Positions 1 to 9,956 of a DNA stretch of 64,000 nucleotides are shown here, piece by piece. The first letter of the stretch is position 1, and every line of letters begins with the position of its first letter. The DNA is from Gemmatimonadota bacterium (GTDB lineage Bacteria > Gemmatimonadota > Gemmatimonadetes > Gemmatimonadales > GWC2-71-9): assembly GCA_003169895.1 (NCBI GenBank), contig PNAE01000007.1, positions 1,068,314-1,132,313 on the forward strand, in the 5' to 3' direction. The notes below the pieces were generated by a model. The model saw only the letters and a program-made list of their open reading frames with translations, was not told the DNA's origin and ran no database searches. Both the position numbers and the translations under genes were made by a program.

Positions 1-105
1 TGCTAGAGTGGCTGGCCGCAGCCCTTAGTTTTGTTAAGGGCCTGTTCAACGCGGAAAGTGTGAGCTGGGGCTAAGGCGTGATTCCCGGGGTTTCCCTCCC
101 CTCAT

Positions 106-1587
106 ATGTCGTTTAATCGAGCTGTGCGGATATATGTAAGTGGCGTAGTCGTGGCGGCGACGTTAGTGCTTGCTGCCACGTATGCTACGGCGCGCCCTGC
201 AACTGACTGGTGGGCGTTGATTTCGTTCTTGGCGGTGGGCTGTGTGCTCGAGGTTTCTCGTACTCACAACAAGGCAGGCGGACTAAAGGGATCGCTCGGC
301 TTTATTCTCAACCTCGCCGTTGGGTTGATCTTGGGTGGATTCTGGGGAGCGATAGCCGCGGGCGCCGCGAAGGCTATCGCAGAGGCGTACGACCGTAACC
401 CACCACTCAAGTTCGCGTTTAACGTTGCCGAACGGGTCCTGTCTGTCGGGTTGGCCTTCAGTGTGTATCATCTGCTCGGGGGTACAAACCCTCCCACGTT
501 CCTCATGACACACGAGATTGCAGGGTCAGTCTCCCTCAACCACGCTCTGTTTCAAATCTTGGTATTCCTAACCGCCGCGATCGTGTATTTCACTGTTAAC
601 TCACTCGCCGTGAATTCCGCTGTCGCTCTTGCGAGCGGACGACCGGTGCTTTCGACTTGGCGATCAAACACAATCTGGGTGTTTGGCTATGACATCGCCG
701 CGAGCATGCTGTCTCTGGTTGTTGCTTGGGTTTTCGTGCGCACAAACCACGGTGATGGCTTGCAACGCCTTTCGTTTCTTGGCGTAATACTACCGCTTCT
801 TTTTGCCCGCCACATTTACGGCCAGCTCAACCGTCTAAAGGATCTGTTCGGCGAGCTCGACGCAGCCTATGAACAATTGGAGCTGAATGTGCGCGAGCAG
901 CTGGCGATGATGGTGAAAGCTATCGAAGCTCGTGATCCATACACATCAGGTCACTCTCGCCGTGTTTGCGGTCTCTCTCGCGCAATCGCGATGGACTTTG
1001 GGTTGACGCCAGAGCAGGTCGAGGAGATCGAGAACGCGGCGTTGCTGCATGATGTAGGCAAGATTCACGCGGAATTTGCACCGCTTCTCTCGAAGGAAGG
1101 CAAGCTCACCGAAGAAGAATGGGCCGTAATGAAGACTCACTCCGCAAAGAGTGCGGAGCTCGTTAGTCTGTTCTCTCGATTCCAAGGGTACGTTGTCGCG
1201 TGCGTTCGACATCATCACGAGCGCTGGGACGGCAGAGGATACCCGGACGGCATCGCTGGCGAAGCAATTCCATTGGGAGCACGAATCATTACGATCGCCG
1301 ACACGGTCGATGCGATGACGACGAACCGGCCTTATCGCGGCGCATTATCTGTCGACGTCGTTCTCGCAGAACTCAACAAGTGCAAAGGTGGGCAATTCGA
1401 TGCGAACCTGATCGAACTGGCGGTGAACTCTGTTACTGTTCGTCGGCTAATCGCCGACCCCTCTCTGATTCCCGAGTACCTTCCGTCGCCGAAAATTCGC
1501 GACCGTGCAACCGCGGCACGCCGCAAGGCGAACCCGGTGCGACCGACATTCGCGCCATTCCGTCGCGCCGCCAACGACCCAAGCTGA
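106..1587 (+). CDS. Membrane-anchored HD-GYP domain protein (putative c-di-GMP phosphodiesterase)
   Basis: Multiple hydrophobic N-terminal segments, then ALLHDVGKI (HD), RHHHERWDGRGYPDGIAGEAIPLGARIITIADTVDAM (GYP motif). Confidence 0.9.
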   Translation: MSFNRAVRIYVSGVVVAATLVLAATYATARPATDWWALISFLAVGCVLEVSRTHNKAGGLKGSLGFILNLAVGLILGGFWGAIAAGAAKAIAEAYDRNPPLKFAFNVAERVLSVGLAFSVYHLLGGTNPPTFLMTHEIAGSVSLNHALFQILVFLTAAIVYFTVNSLAVNSAVALASGRPVLSTWRSNTIWVFGYDIAASMLSLVVAWVFVRTNHGDGLQRLSFLGVILPLLFARHIYGQLNRLKDLFGELDAAYEQLELNVREQLAMMVKAIEARDPYTSGHSRRVCGLSRAIAMDFGLTPEQVEEIENAALLHDVGKIHAEFAPLLSKEGKLTEEEWAVMKTHSAKSAELVSLFSRFQGYVVACVRHHHERWDGRGYPDGIAGEAIPLGARIITIADTVDAMTTNRPYRGALSVDVVLAELNKCKGGQFDANLIELAVNSVTVRRLIADPSLIPEYLPSPKIRDRATAARRKANPVRPTFAPFRRAANDPS

Positions 1588-1621
1588 GGTCGTTCTATGA
1601 TCTCGGCGGACTGCGCCAATT

Positions 1622-4600
1622 CTATGTCAGCGTTCCCCCTGCATGCATTCCCAAACGGCGCATTACGACGCCAATAGTCGGGGGTAGTTTGGCGAGCCGA
1701 TGCACCACCTGTCGCCATTGGTCGCTGGCGACATTCCCCAACTTGTTTTCAAGCGTCGCGATACCTGCCAATACCTCCGCTTGGTCCTTCAGGTCCAGCG
1801 CGTCGGTGTTTGGGAACGACTCGAGCAGCCTTGTTCGTGCTGCCTCGAACGTATGATCCCGCACGCCTAGCAGGGCCACCCAACGCGCAAATTGGCCGGC
1901 GTAGGCGTGATTATGTAACACAGAATGTGAGCCGCTCGTCGCCCGCTTCGCCAAGGCGTACGCACGTCTTTGATTCCCGGCCAACGCGAAAATATCGGCA
2001 GCACATAGCAGGCCACCCTGGATCGCCCAAGCCGGTATCTCCGTGCCTCTGATGGACAGTGCCTGCATTGATGACTGAGCCTCCATGTACCGGCCTTCTG
2101 CGATAAGGCCGAGGCCAAGCTCATACGTCGCGGCAGTCGTCATAGCGCACCAGCCGTTCTTGGGTAGGAGTGCTAACGCCTGCTGCGCCCAGGTGATTTG
2201 TGGGCTCGATCGCCCAAGCCGGCCCTCAACGAGTGCGAGGTGACACGCGCACTCGCCGGTAAGCGTTCTGTTATCGAGTCGGCTGGCGAGCGCGAATGCG
2301 CGTTGCAACGGTTGGACGGCTTCCTGGTAACGGCCCGCCATGTAGAGCAAATTTCCCTGGCCCAAGATCAGCCTCACGGCGATGGAACTGGCGACCTGCC
2401 CTTCCTCCGCGAGCCGCACTCCTTCGAGAACCTGCTCAAGTGAGCTTGGCGTGTCATGACGCCTTGCCAATATCCACGCGCTGGTGAGAATGAAGTGGAG
2501 GCGCTGGAACACGTCCATCGGAATGTCACGGATGGTCAATGTCAGCGCGTGCAGTTTGGCAAGCTGTTCCTTGTTGTGAGTAAGTCCCAAGATTCTTACG
2601 GTCGCGGCAAGAGCCTTGACGCGGGTCTCGATTTCGATGTCGAGCTCAGCGATTCGCAGCAACTCCTCAGCAACAGTGTGCATTTCTTCGAGCGACAGCC
2701 GCCCCAACCACCTCTTCGCGATGATCCGGTAGACCTCGCGGCAACACGACTCCGATTCGTCAAACGGCTCATCGGCGAGATCCAGCAGCTGTAGCGAATC
2801 CGCCCAGCGACCCAGTTCCTGTTGGGCCTCCGCCAGCAGCAGAATCGCCGTGCGCCGGGCCTGGCCCGTGAGCGCCGGCAGGCCGGTCGAAAGCGCCAGG
2901 TCGGCCTCATGCGCCGCCGCTCGCCGAATCGCTTCGCGACCTCCCGCCAGCAGGTATGGCACCGCCTCCGGCAGCCGATCCGCACGCACCAGGTGCCAGG
3001 CGATCTCGAGGCCGGGAATCGGTTCGTGGTCGCCAACCTGGGTCAGCAGGCGATCGGCCACCGAACCGTGCAGCATCCGCCGCAACGGCGCCGCCATCGC
3101 GACGTAGCACTGCCCTCGGACAAACTCGTTGGTGAACTCCAGCGTGTTGCCGGTGTCCCGCAGAATCCGTTGTGCCACGAGCGAGGTCATCGCCCGCATT
3201 GTCCGCGTGACCGGCAGATCCACCAGGGTATACATGGTCAGGTCGTTGAGGCGCCGACCGAGAATCGCGCCGAGCTCGGACACTGAGCGCGACTCTGCAT
3301 CCAGGTCGACCAGTGTGTGGTCGACCACGCGGCGAAACGCTTCCTCCGGTGGCGTGCGCGCGATGGTCGTCATCGCACCCAGCGACAGCGCCAGGCACTC
3401 GTCGCCGCGGCGGCGCCAATCGAACGCCAACAGCTCCAGGACCATCGGATTGCCCCGGGCGCCTGCCAGCATCGCGCGACACAGGGTGGGGCCGGGGTTC
3501 GCTCCAGGCGGCATCAACGCGTCGAGCAGCTCCGAGGTCTCGGCGTCGGACAGCGGTCCGAGGTGCAGTTGCGTCAGGCCGATCATCTCGGCGTTGTCGA
3601 TGAACTTGCGAGCCGCCGCGGTTTCGAGCTGCAGTGCGCTCGATGACGTCAGCACCACCATGAGCGGCAGGTCGTTGATCCGGCGCACCATCAGATGCAA
3701 CACCGCCAGCGACGTGACGTCGGCCAGATGGATGTCGTCGACGACCAGCACCACCGGGTGCTCGTCGGCGACCGCCGCCACCAGGGCCATTACGCCTTCC
3801 GTGAACAGCATGCGCGCCGTTTCACCTTCGCTCGGCGCCGGCGCGGGCAGTGAGGGGTAACGCTGCCGTACTTTGGCGATCAGTCGTCCCAATTCGGCGA
3901 GCTGTCCCGCCGGTGTCGCGCTGGCACCCGGCAGGTCGAGTAACTGGCCGACCAGGCCTCCGATGGCGCCGAATGGGAGTTCGCGCTCCAGCTCATAGCA
4001 CTTCACCCGGGCGACGCTGGCACCTTCGAGCGCCACTGAAGTCGCAAAGCGATCGATGAGCGTCGTCTTGCCGATACCGGTGTCACCCCGCATGAGTACG
4101 TGGCGTGGCTCGCCGGTACGGGCCCGCTCCCAGACGTCATGACACGCCGAAAACTCGGGTCCCCGCCCGATGAAGACGCGCTCCTTCCAGTGCTCGGTCA
4201 GCAGCGGAGCGCGCGCGGCGGGCGACGGGTGCTCCCACTTGTTGTGGCGCAGGCGGTCAGCCATGCGGTCGAGTGGCAGCGACGGGAGTGCACCCAGTTC
4301 GTCGGCGAGGCGACTGCGCCAGCGATCGAAGAACCGCAACGCGCCAATCCGGTCACCGGCCATCGCCCGCGCCTCGAGCTGGGCCCGCGCAGCAGCCTCA
4401 CTCAAGTCGTCAACGCGCAGCAGCTGCTGCGCCAGCGCTTCCATGCGGCGTGAATCGCCGCGCTTGCGCGAATAGTCGATCCGCTGCGCCAGCATACTAT
4501 GGAGCAAGGGAAGCAGGCGCGCGCACTGGCCATCCTTCCATTGCTGGAACTCGACTGCGTCGTCGATGTCGAAGTCCTCGAGGAATGCGCCGAGGGCTGG

Positions 4601-4939
4601 TTCGCCCGGGTCCGCCGGATCATCACGCTCCAGCATCGCCAACTCGGAGGTCACCGAGCCAGGAAGCATCCGGATCGTGTCGCGGTTGACGTCAAACGCG
4701 TCGGAGCCAATGCGGCCGCGGAGCAGCGAGAGCCCGGTCGCCAGTGAGTGGCGGGCTTCGTCCATGTCGGCCCGACTCCAGAGCAGTGTCGCCAAGCGGT
4801 CGCGTCGATGCGCCGCGGACGGCTCGATGGCGAGGTAGATCAGCAGCGCAAAATGCTTGCGGGTCCGGAACCGGACCGGGTCGCCATTCGGCGCATGCAA
4901 CTCGGGTGGACCGAGCACGGTGAGGCGGAAGGGCACCAT
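1622..4939 (-). CDS. Large BTAD/SARP-like N-terminus + AAA ATPase + TPR-like regulator
   Basis: N-terminal LTVLGPPELHAPNGDPVRFRTRKHFALLIYLAI (BTAD-type), Walker A GDTGIGKTTLI, Walker B VVLVVDDIHLAD, long helical repeat C-terminus. Confidence 0.85.
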   Translation of the reverse strand: MVPFRLTVLGPPELHAPNGDPVRFRTRKHFALLIYLAIEPSAAHRRDRLATLLWSRADMDEARHSLATGLSLLRGRIGSDAFDVNRDTIRMLPGSVTSELAMLERDDPADPGEPALGAFLEDFDIDDAVEFQQWKDGQCARLLPLLHSMLAQRIDYSRKRGDSRRMEALAQQLLRVDDLSEAAARAQLEARAMAGDRIGALRFFDRWRSRLADELGALPSLPLDRMADRLRHNKWEHPSPAARAPLLTEHWKERVFIGRGPEFSACHDVWERARTGEPRHVLMRGDTGIGKTTLIDRFATSVALEGASVARVKCYELERELPFGAIGGLVGQLLDLPGASATPAGQLAELGRLIAKVRQRYPSLPAPAPSEGETARMLFTEGVMALVAAVADEHPVVLVVDDIHLADVTSLAVLHLMVRRINDLPLMVVLTSSSALQLETAAARKFIDNAEMIGLTQLHLGPLSDAETSELLDALMPPGANPGPTLCRAMLAGARGNPMVLELLAFDWRRRGDECLALSLGAMTTIARTPPEEAFRRVVDHTLVDLDAESRSVSELGAILGRRLNDLTMYTLVDLPVTRTMRAMTSLVAQRILRDTGNTLEFTNEFVRGQCYVAMAAPLRRMLHGSVADRLLTQVGDHEPIPGLEIAWHLVRADRLPEAVPYLLAGGREAIRRAAAHEADLALSTGLPALTGQARRTAILLLAEAQQELGRWADSLQLLDLADEPFDESESCCREVYRIIAKRWLGRLSLEEMHTVAEELLRIAELDIEIETRVKALAATVRILGLTHNKEQLAKLHALTLTIRDIPMDVFQRLHFILTSAWILARRHDTPSSLEQVLEGVRLAEEGQVASSIAVRLILGQGNLLYMAGRYQEAVQPLQRAFALASRLDNRTLTGECACHLALVEGRLGRSSPQITWAQQALALLPKNGWCAMTTAATYELGLGLIAEGRYMEAQSSMQALSIRGTEIPAWAIQGGLLCAADIFALAGNQRRAYALAKRATSGSHSVLHNHAYAGQFARWVALLGVRDHTFEAARTRLLESFPNTDALDLKDQAEVLAGIATLENKLGNVASDQWRQVVHRLAKLPPTIGVVMRRLGMHAGGTLT

Positions 4940-5280
4940 TGGGGAAGAGCCTCGAGCGATTGGGGGCCGTGAGACGGTATCCGGCGATCGTCAACGCATT
5001 GTCAAGGCGTCATCGTGCCGCGCTGGAACATCTCAGCGGAAACACCGTTGGGCGGCCAATGAGAACGTGCAGCGTGCGGACAGTTCTGTCAAAGGGGCAG
5101 CGATGATGTGATCACCGGGGCGGTTCAGTATCAATTCGGGCAACAGCCGATGAGGTAAGAGGTTACGACGATGGGGCCCGGATTCTTGTTCCCCGTGCTA
5201 TGGCTGGCTCGATTGCGAGTTGATGCATTGGTGGTCTCCGGCCGGTGATGCGTGCGTCGAGTCGTCGCCGGCCCGCCGCC

Positions 5281-6021
5281 TCACCGCCGTCTTCCCGAGA
5301 TCTTGAGCAGCAACCGCAGCACCTCCAGGTACAGCCAGATGAACGTCACCAATACGCCGAACGCCCCGTACCATTCGAGGTACTGCGGCGATCCGCGGTT
5401 CACCGCCTGTTCGATCATGTCGAAGTCGAGCAGGAACGACAACGACGCAATACCGACCACCAGCAACGAAAAGGCGATGCTGGCCCAGCCGCTGTCCTGC
5501 AGCAGCGGCGCCCGCACGCCGAAGAGGCCGAGCACGATCGCAATCAGGTAATACGCGGCGATGGCAATGATGGCGCCCATCACGATCGCGCGGAACCGCT
5601 GTGTCACCCGCACGATGCGGGTCACGTAGAGCGCCAGCATCGTGACGCCCGACAGCATCGTCAGGCCAAGCGCGGTGACTGGCAGCCCACGGTAGCGCGG
5701 ATTGGCGTTGATCAGCAGCGTGATGCCACCCAGCAGCACACCTTCAACGATCGCATAAAGCGGGGCGGTCACCGGGGCCCACCTGGGCACGAACACCGTC
5801 GCCATCGCGATCGCGAAGCCAAGCAGCGCGGCGACCATGATCGCCACCGGCATCGAGGGCCCGAGCGATGTCGACGTGACCCAGATACCTGCCGCGGCGA
5901 TGGCACATAACACCATCAGGGCGCCGGTCTTGGTGACCGCGCCCGCGAGGGTCATCCGGCCTTCAGCGGGTGTTGTCCCGGCGTTGGCGAACGCGGCACG
6001 GGCGAGCACGGGATTGGACAT
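5281..6021 (-). CDS. Bax inhibitor-1/YccA family membrane protein
   Basis: Seven-TM hydrophobic protein with YYLIAIVLGLFGVRAPLL...FLLDFDMIEQAVNRGSPQYLEWYGAFGVLVTFIWLYLEVLRLL, typical of the family. Confidence 0.88.
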   Translation of the reverse strand: MSNPVLARAAFANAGTTPAEGRMTLAGAVTKTGALMVLCAIAAAGIWVTSTSLGPSMPVAIMVAALLGFAIAMATVFVPRWAPVTAPLYAIVEGVLLGGITLLINANPRYRGLPVTALGLTMLSGVTMLALYVTRIVRVTQRFRAIVMGAIIAIAAYYLIAIVLGLFGVRAPLLQDSGWASIAFSLLVVGIASLSFLLDFDMIEQAVNRGSPQYLEWYGAFGVLVTFIWLYLEVLRLLLKISGRRR

Positions 6022-6042
6022 GGCGACTCCAGGTCGGGCGAA

Positions 6043-6825
6043 TCAGGTGGAGTTTTCCGTGAACAGGATCATTACGACCGCGCCATTGATCGTGGCGCTT
6101 GCCGTGACCGTGATCGCGCCCCCAGCCCCGGGCGGCGTGGTCAGTTGCATCTGCGATCCGCCGGTTGCATTAGTCCGCCCCGATGACGACGTGAGTACGC
6201 CGCGGTTTGTTCCCCAGCCGACGGTAACGCCGGACACCGGATTGCCGAATTGATCGGTGACGAGCACGGCCATCGGGTCAGGCAGCAGGCTGCCGCGCGG
6301 AGCTGACTGATTGTTTCCTCCGGCGAGTGTCATGCTCACGGCGGCATCGGCGAGTCCCGTTTCCTGGAACGTGATGCCATCGCTCAAGCCGGTCGCGGTT
6401 GCGGTGACCGTAACGGCCCCCGCGACATGGCTGAACGTCACCGATGTCAATGCTTCACCCGATGCATCGGTCTGTATGCTCGACGCGCTGAGGCTGGCAC
6501 CGCCATTGACCGCAAAGGTGACGGTCGCGCCGGCCACTGGTGCGCTATCGGCGTCCGTCACTCGCACGACAATCGGGCCGACGGCGGTTCCGACGACACC
6601 GCTGAGGCCGGCACCCGTGACCACGGTGAGGTGCGCCGGCACGCCGCCCGTACCACCGGAGTTGTTCGACGAGCACGCGGCGAGGGTCGCCGCGGCAAGC
6701 AGCATCACCCCGAGCCCGACTGACGACTTCGTGCCAGAGGAAACCGCGATAGATGACACCATGACTGTTCTCCTGATAAAGTCCACGCGAACGTTAACAC
6801 CCCGGGCGGACCCGGCGGGTTCCAT
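6043..6825 (-). CDS. Secreted/lipoprotein with bacterial Ig-like (Big_1-type) repeats
   Basis: Lipobox-like LAACSS; two repeats of DADSAPVAGATVTFAVNGG... / DQFGNPVSGVTVGWGTNRG... Confidence 0.75.
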   Translation of the reverse strand: MEPAGSARGVNVRVDFIRRTVMVSSIAVSSGTKSSVGLGVMLLAAATLAACSSNNSGGTGGVPAHLTVVTGAGLSGVVGTAVGPIVVRVTDADSAPVAGATVTFAVNGGASLSASSIQTDASGEALTSVTFSHVAGAVTVTATATGLSDGITFQETGLADAAVSMTLAGGNNQSAPRGSLLPDPMAVLVTDQFGNPVSGVTVGWGTNRGVLTSSSGRTNATGGSQMQLTTPPGAGGAITVTASATINGAVVMILFTENST

Positions 6826-6850
6826 CTCCTCGGCTCTCGTTTCTCATGGC

Positions 6851-7864
6851 TCATGTGCTCCACCAGCTCCGATCGTTGACCAGTTCCGTCACGACATCCT
6901 CGCTGCTTCGATCGGCGGCTTCGGCGGCGAAGTTGGTCATCACACGGTGCCGCAGTACTGATGTTGCCACCGCGCGCACGTCGTCGAGATCCGCCTGGGG
7001 CCTGCCGTCCATCGCCGCGCGCGCCTTGGCACCGAGCACCAGGTACTGCGACGCGCGAGGGCCGGCACCCCATTCGACATACTCGCGCACCAACGACGGT
7101 GCCTCGGCCTCCTGTGGCCGCGTCATGCGTGCCAGCAGCACCGCCGCGGCGATCAGTGACTGTGACACCGGAATGCGCCGAACCAGCTCCTGCATCGCGG
7201 CGAGCGCGCTGCCATCGAGCACCGGGCTGATTGTGACGCGGCGCATCCCGGTCGTCTGCGTGACGATGGTCTCTTCCTCCGCGCGCGACGGATAGCCGAG
7301 CCGCAATTCGAGCATGAAGCGATCGAGCTGTGCCTCGGGCAGCGGGTAGGTTCCTTCCTGTTCGATCGGGTTCTGCGTCGCGAGCACGAAGAACGGACTC
7401 GGAAGCTGGTAGGTCTGGCCGGTGACAGTTACATGCCGCTCCTGCATCGCCTGCAGGAGTGCCGCCTGCGTTTTCGGCGGAGTGCGATTGATCTCGTCGG
7501 CGAGCACCACCTGCGCAAAGATCGGCCCGGGCACGAAGCGAAACGACCGCTTGCCGCTGGCGGGGTCTTCTTCGACCAGCTCGGTGCCGGTGATGTCGCC
7601 CGGCATGAGATCGGGGGTGAATTGCACCCGATTAAAGGAGAGCGCCAGCGCTTCGGCGACCGTCGACACCAGCAGCGTCTTGGCCAAGCCCGGCACGCCC
7701 ACCAGCAAGGCATGCCCACCGCCCAGCAGTGCCGTCAGCACCCCGTCGACGGCGTCGCGCTGTCCCACGATCCGTTCGGCAACCTGGTTACGCAGGCCGG
7801 TGACGGCATTGGCGAGGTGTTCGAGCTGCTGGACGTCGGAGTCAGGGGCTGCTTGGGGCGCCAT
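6851..7864 (-). CDS. MoxR-family AAA ATPase
   Basis: GGGHALLVGVPGLAKTLLV (Walker A), VVLADEINRTPPKTQAALLQAMQERHVT, FFVLATQNPIEQEGTYPLPEAQLDRFML. Start placed at MAPQAAPDSDV; the longer ORF start to 7963 runs through a repeat. Confidence 0.93.
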   Translation of the reverse strand: MAPQAAPDSDVQQLEHLANAVTGLRNQVAERIVGQRDAVDGVLTALLGGGHALLVGVPGLAKTLLVSTVAEALALSFNRVQFTPDLMPGDITGTELVEEDPASGKRSFRFVPGPIFAQVVLADEINRTPPKTQAALLQAMQERHVTVTGQTYQLPSPFFVLATQNPIEQEGTYPLPEAQLDRFMLELRLGYPSRAEEETIVTQTTGMRRVTISPVLDGSALAAMQELVRRIPVSQSLIAAAVLLARMTRPQEAEAPSLVREYVEWGAGPRASQYLVLGAKARAAMDGRPQADLDDVRAVATSVLRHRVMTNFAAEAADRSSEDVVTELVNDRSWWST

Positions 7865-7996
7865 TTCTGTCTTTGATAAGAGGTGAGAGGTAGGCGGTAA
7901 GAGGGGAGGAAATAAGGGAGAAGCGCCTCGAGAAGCCAATCTATCGAGGTTTGTCGTTCTCACCGCGTACCTCTCACGTCTTACCGGCTTTTTCGC

Positions 7997-8275
7997 TTGC
8001 GTAATATTTCACAAAGTCCTAATTTTGCCGCGGTGAAGCGCCCGGAAGACGACACGTCGGAGGGGATGGGAGCCGGGTACGCCCTGCTCACTGTCGGGAT
8101 CACCTTTGCGCTGACGCTGACGGGCGGTGTGCTGTTCGGGTTCTGGGCCGACCGGCGCCTGGGGACGTTGCCGTTGCTCACCGTGACGGGCACCCTACTC
8201 GGAACGGGGCTCGGCGGTTTCTGGGCGTACCAGCGGATCCGGGCCATCGGGAAGCGGGACGACGGTGGCCGCTAG
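7997..8275 (+). CDS. AtpI/AtpQ-like small membrane protein upstream of F0 genes
   Basis: Two TM segments (GYALLTVGITFALTLTGGVLFGFWADRRLGT...LLGTGLGGFWAYQ), first gene of an atp cluster. Confidence 0.75.
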   Translation: MRNISQSPNFAAVKRPEDDTSEGMGAGYALLTVGITFALTLTGGVLFGFWADRRLGTLPLLTVTGTLLGTGLGGFWAYQRIRAIGKRDDGGR

Positions 8276-8621
8276 CCAGCGCGCCCGGCTGCTGGTCGGC
8301 TTGGGGAGTACGGGGCTGGTGATGGGGATTGCGGCGATGATCTGGGGCCGGCCGGCGCTCACGGGTGCCGCGACGTTCGGCCTGGTCGCCACCGGCATCC
8401 AGATCCTGGCGGCGCGAGTGATGGCGCGGACCGGGGTCACGCCGTCGCTCGACAACTTGAGGGTGTACGGCATGGGCGTACTGTTCCGGCTGACGGGTGT
8501 CATCATCCTCGGCGTGACGGTGGCCCTTGATCGCACGACATTTGCGCCGCTGGCGAGTGCCACCGGCTATCTCGGAACCGTGTTACCGCTGCTATATCTG
8601 GAGACGCGACTGTCACGATGA
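8265..8621 (+). CDS. Small membrane protein, ATP synthase subunit I-like
   Basis: Four hydrophobic segments, position directly before atpB, overlapping start/stop with neighbours. Confidence 0.6.
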   Translation: MAASQRARLLVGLGSTGLVMGIAAMIWGRPALTGAATFGLVATGIQILAARVMARTGVTPSLDNLRVYGMGVLFRLTGVIILGVTVALDRTTFAPLASATGYLGTVLPLLYLETRLSR

Positions 8622-9481
8622 TGCAAGGCCAGGAAGTGGACATCGCCGAGATGATCTTCCATCACACGGGAGACTCGCACGAGCTCGAGTTCGAGCCGTT
8701 CGGGACGATTCACCTTCCCGCGTGGCAGCCGGTGCACATCGGATCGCTGTCGATCGACCTCTCACCCACCAAGTACGTGGTGTTTGCGATCCTCGCGGCG
8801 TTGATCGTCTACACGATGCTCAAGGTGGCGGCCGTCGGGATCGAGCGCGCCCGGCGCGCCGGGAAGGCGCCGGGCGGCTATGCTGGCGCAATGGAAGCGT
8901 TCGTGATCTGGGTCCGCGAAGAGGTCGCAATCGAGAACATCGGGCACGAGATGGGGCCGCGCTACGCTCCGCTGATCATGTCGTTCTTCTTCTTCATCCT
9001 GATTTGCAACCTGCTCGGCCTGTTGCCATGGGGCGGGTCGCCCACCGGCAATCTTGCCGTTACCGCGGCGCTCGCATTGATCGCGTTTGTTGCGATCGAA
9101 GTCGGCGGCATGCTCAAGCTCGGCTTCAAGGGATACATGGGGACGATCTTCCCCCACATTGACGGCCTGCCGCCCGTCGGCGCGAGGATCATGTCGATCG
9201 GTCTCGCACCGATCGAGGTGATGTCGAAGCTGGTGAAGCCGTTTGCGCTCACGGTCCGTCTGTTCGGCAACATGACCGCCGGCCATTTCGTCATCCTGGC
9301 GTTGTTCGGCATCGTATTCCTGTTTGGCCACCTCGGCGTTTTCAGCTACGGCATCGGTATCGTGACGGTGCTCGTCGTGGTTGGCGTGATGTTGCTTGAA
9401 CTGCTGGTCGCGGTGTTGCAGGCCTATGTCTTCGCGCTGCTGACCGCGGTGTTCATCGGATTGATGCAGCATGAGCACTAG
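8618..9481 (+). CDS. atpB: F0F1 ATP synthase subunit a
   Basis: EVMSKLVKPFALTVRLFGNMTAGHFVILAL and ELLVAVLQAYVFALLTAVFIG signatures. Confidence 0.97.
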   Translation: MMQGQEVDIAEMIFHHTGDSHELEFEPFGTIHLPAWQPVHIGSLSIDLSPTKYVVFAILAALIVYTMLKVAAVGIERARRAGKAPGGYAGAMEAFVIWVREEVAIENIGHEMGPRYAPLIMSFFFFILICNLLGLLPWGGSPTGNLAVTAALALIAFVAIEVGGMLKLGFKGYMGTIFPHIDGLPPVGARIMSIGLAPIEVMSKLVKPFALTVRLFGNMTAGHFVILALFGIVFLFGHLGVFSYGIGIVTVLVVVGVMLLELLVAVLQAYVFALLTAVFIGLMQHEH

Positions 9482-9656
9482 GCCATCACTTCGGGCATCC
9501 CGCGGTGACGGTATCGGACAGCGATCGGCGCTGTCCTCGGAGGTTGGGAGCGATCCCGTTGACCTCCACCGAAAGGCCCCCGTTCCGGAAGAGACGGACG
9601 GCCTGACGAGCGATGCGATCACCAATCGATCTTCCACTGAAAACGGATAGACTGAC

Positions 9657-9938
9657 ATGCTGCTTGCCATGCTTCTGCAGGACCAGGCCACGCTCGTCGC
9701 CGGCGAAACCGGTTCCGGCTACGGCGCCCTTGGCGCTGGAATCGGAATGGGTCTGGCGGTCGTCGGCGCCGGTATCGGCCTCGGCCGCATCGGCGGCCAG
9801 GTGGCCGAGGCGATTGCGCGCCAGCCCGAGGCGACCGGTGCCGTTCGCGCCGCCGGCATTCTGTTCGCCGTGCTGCTTGAGGGCGTGACGATCATTGCGC
9901 TGGTGTTCTGCCTGTTGTTCAAACTGATGGTCAAGTAA
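9657..9938 (+). CDS. atpE: F0F1 ATP synthase subunit c
   Basis: Glycine-rich helix GALGAGIGMGLAVVGAGIGLGRIGGQ, RQPEA loop, second helix with AVLLEGVTIIAL. Confidence 0.97.
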   Translation: MLLAMLLQDQATLVAGETGSGYGALGAGIGMGLAVVGAGIGLGRIGGQVAEAIARQPEATGAVRAAGILFAVLLEGVTIIALVFCLLFKLMVK

Positions 9939-9956
9939 CCGGCACGAGGTGTTCTG

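Noticed and set aside
21-41. GCCCTTA-gttttgt-TAAGGGC hairpin as terminator of an upstream gene
   Set aside because: Perfect 7-bp stem but no T tract and the upstream gene is outside the window.
9657-9938. Na+-type ATP synthase c subunit
   Set aside because: Helix 1 has GIGLG where Na+ types carry Gln, and helix 2 has LLEGV rather than ES/ET, so a proton type is more likely.
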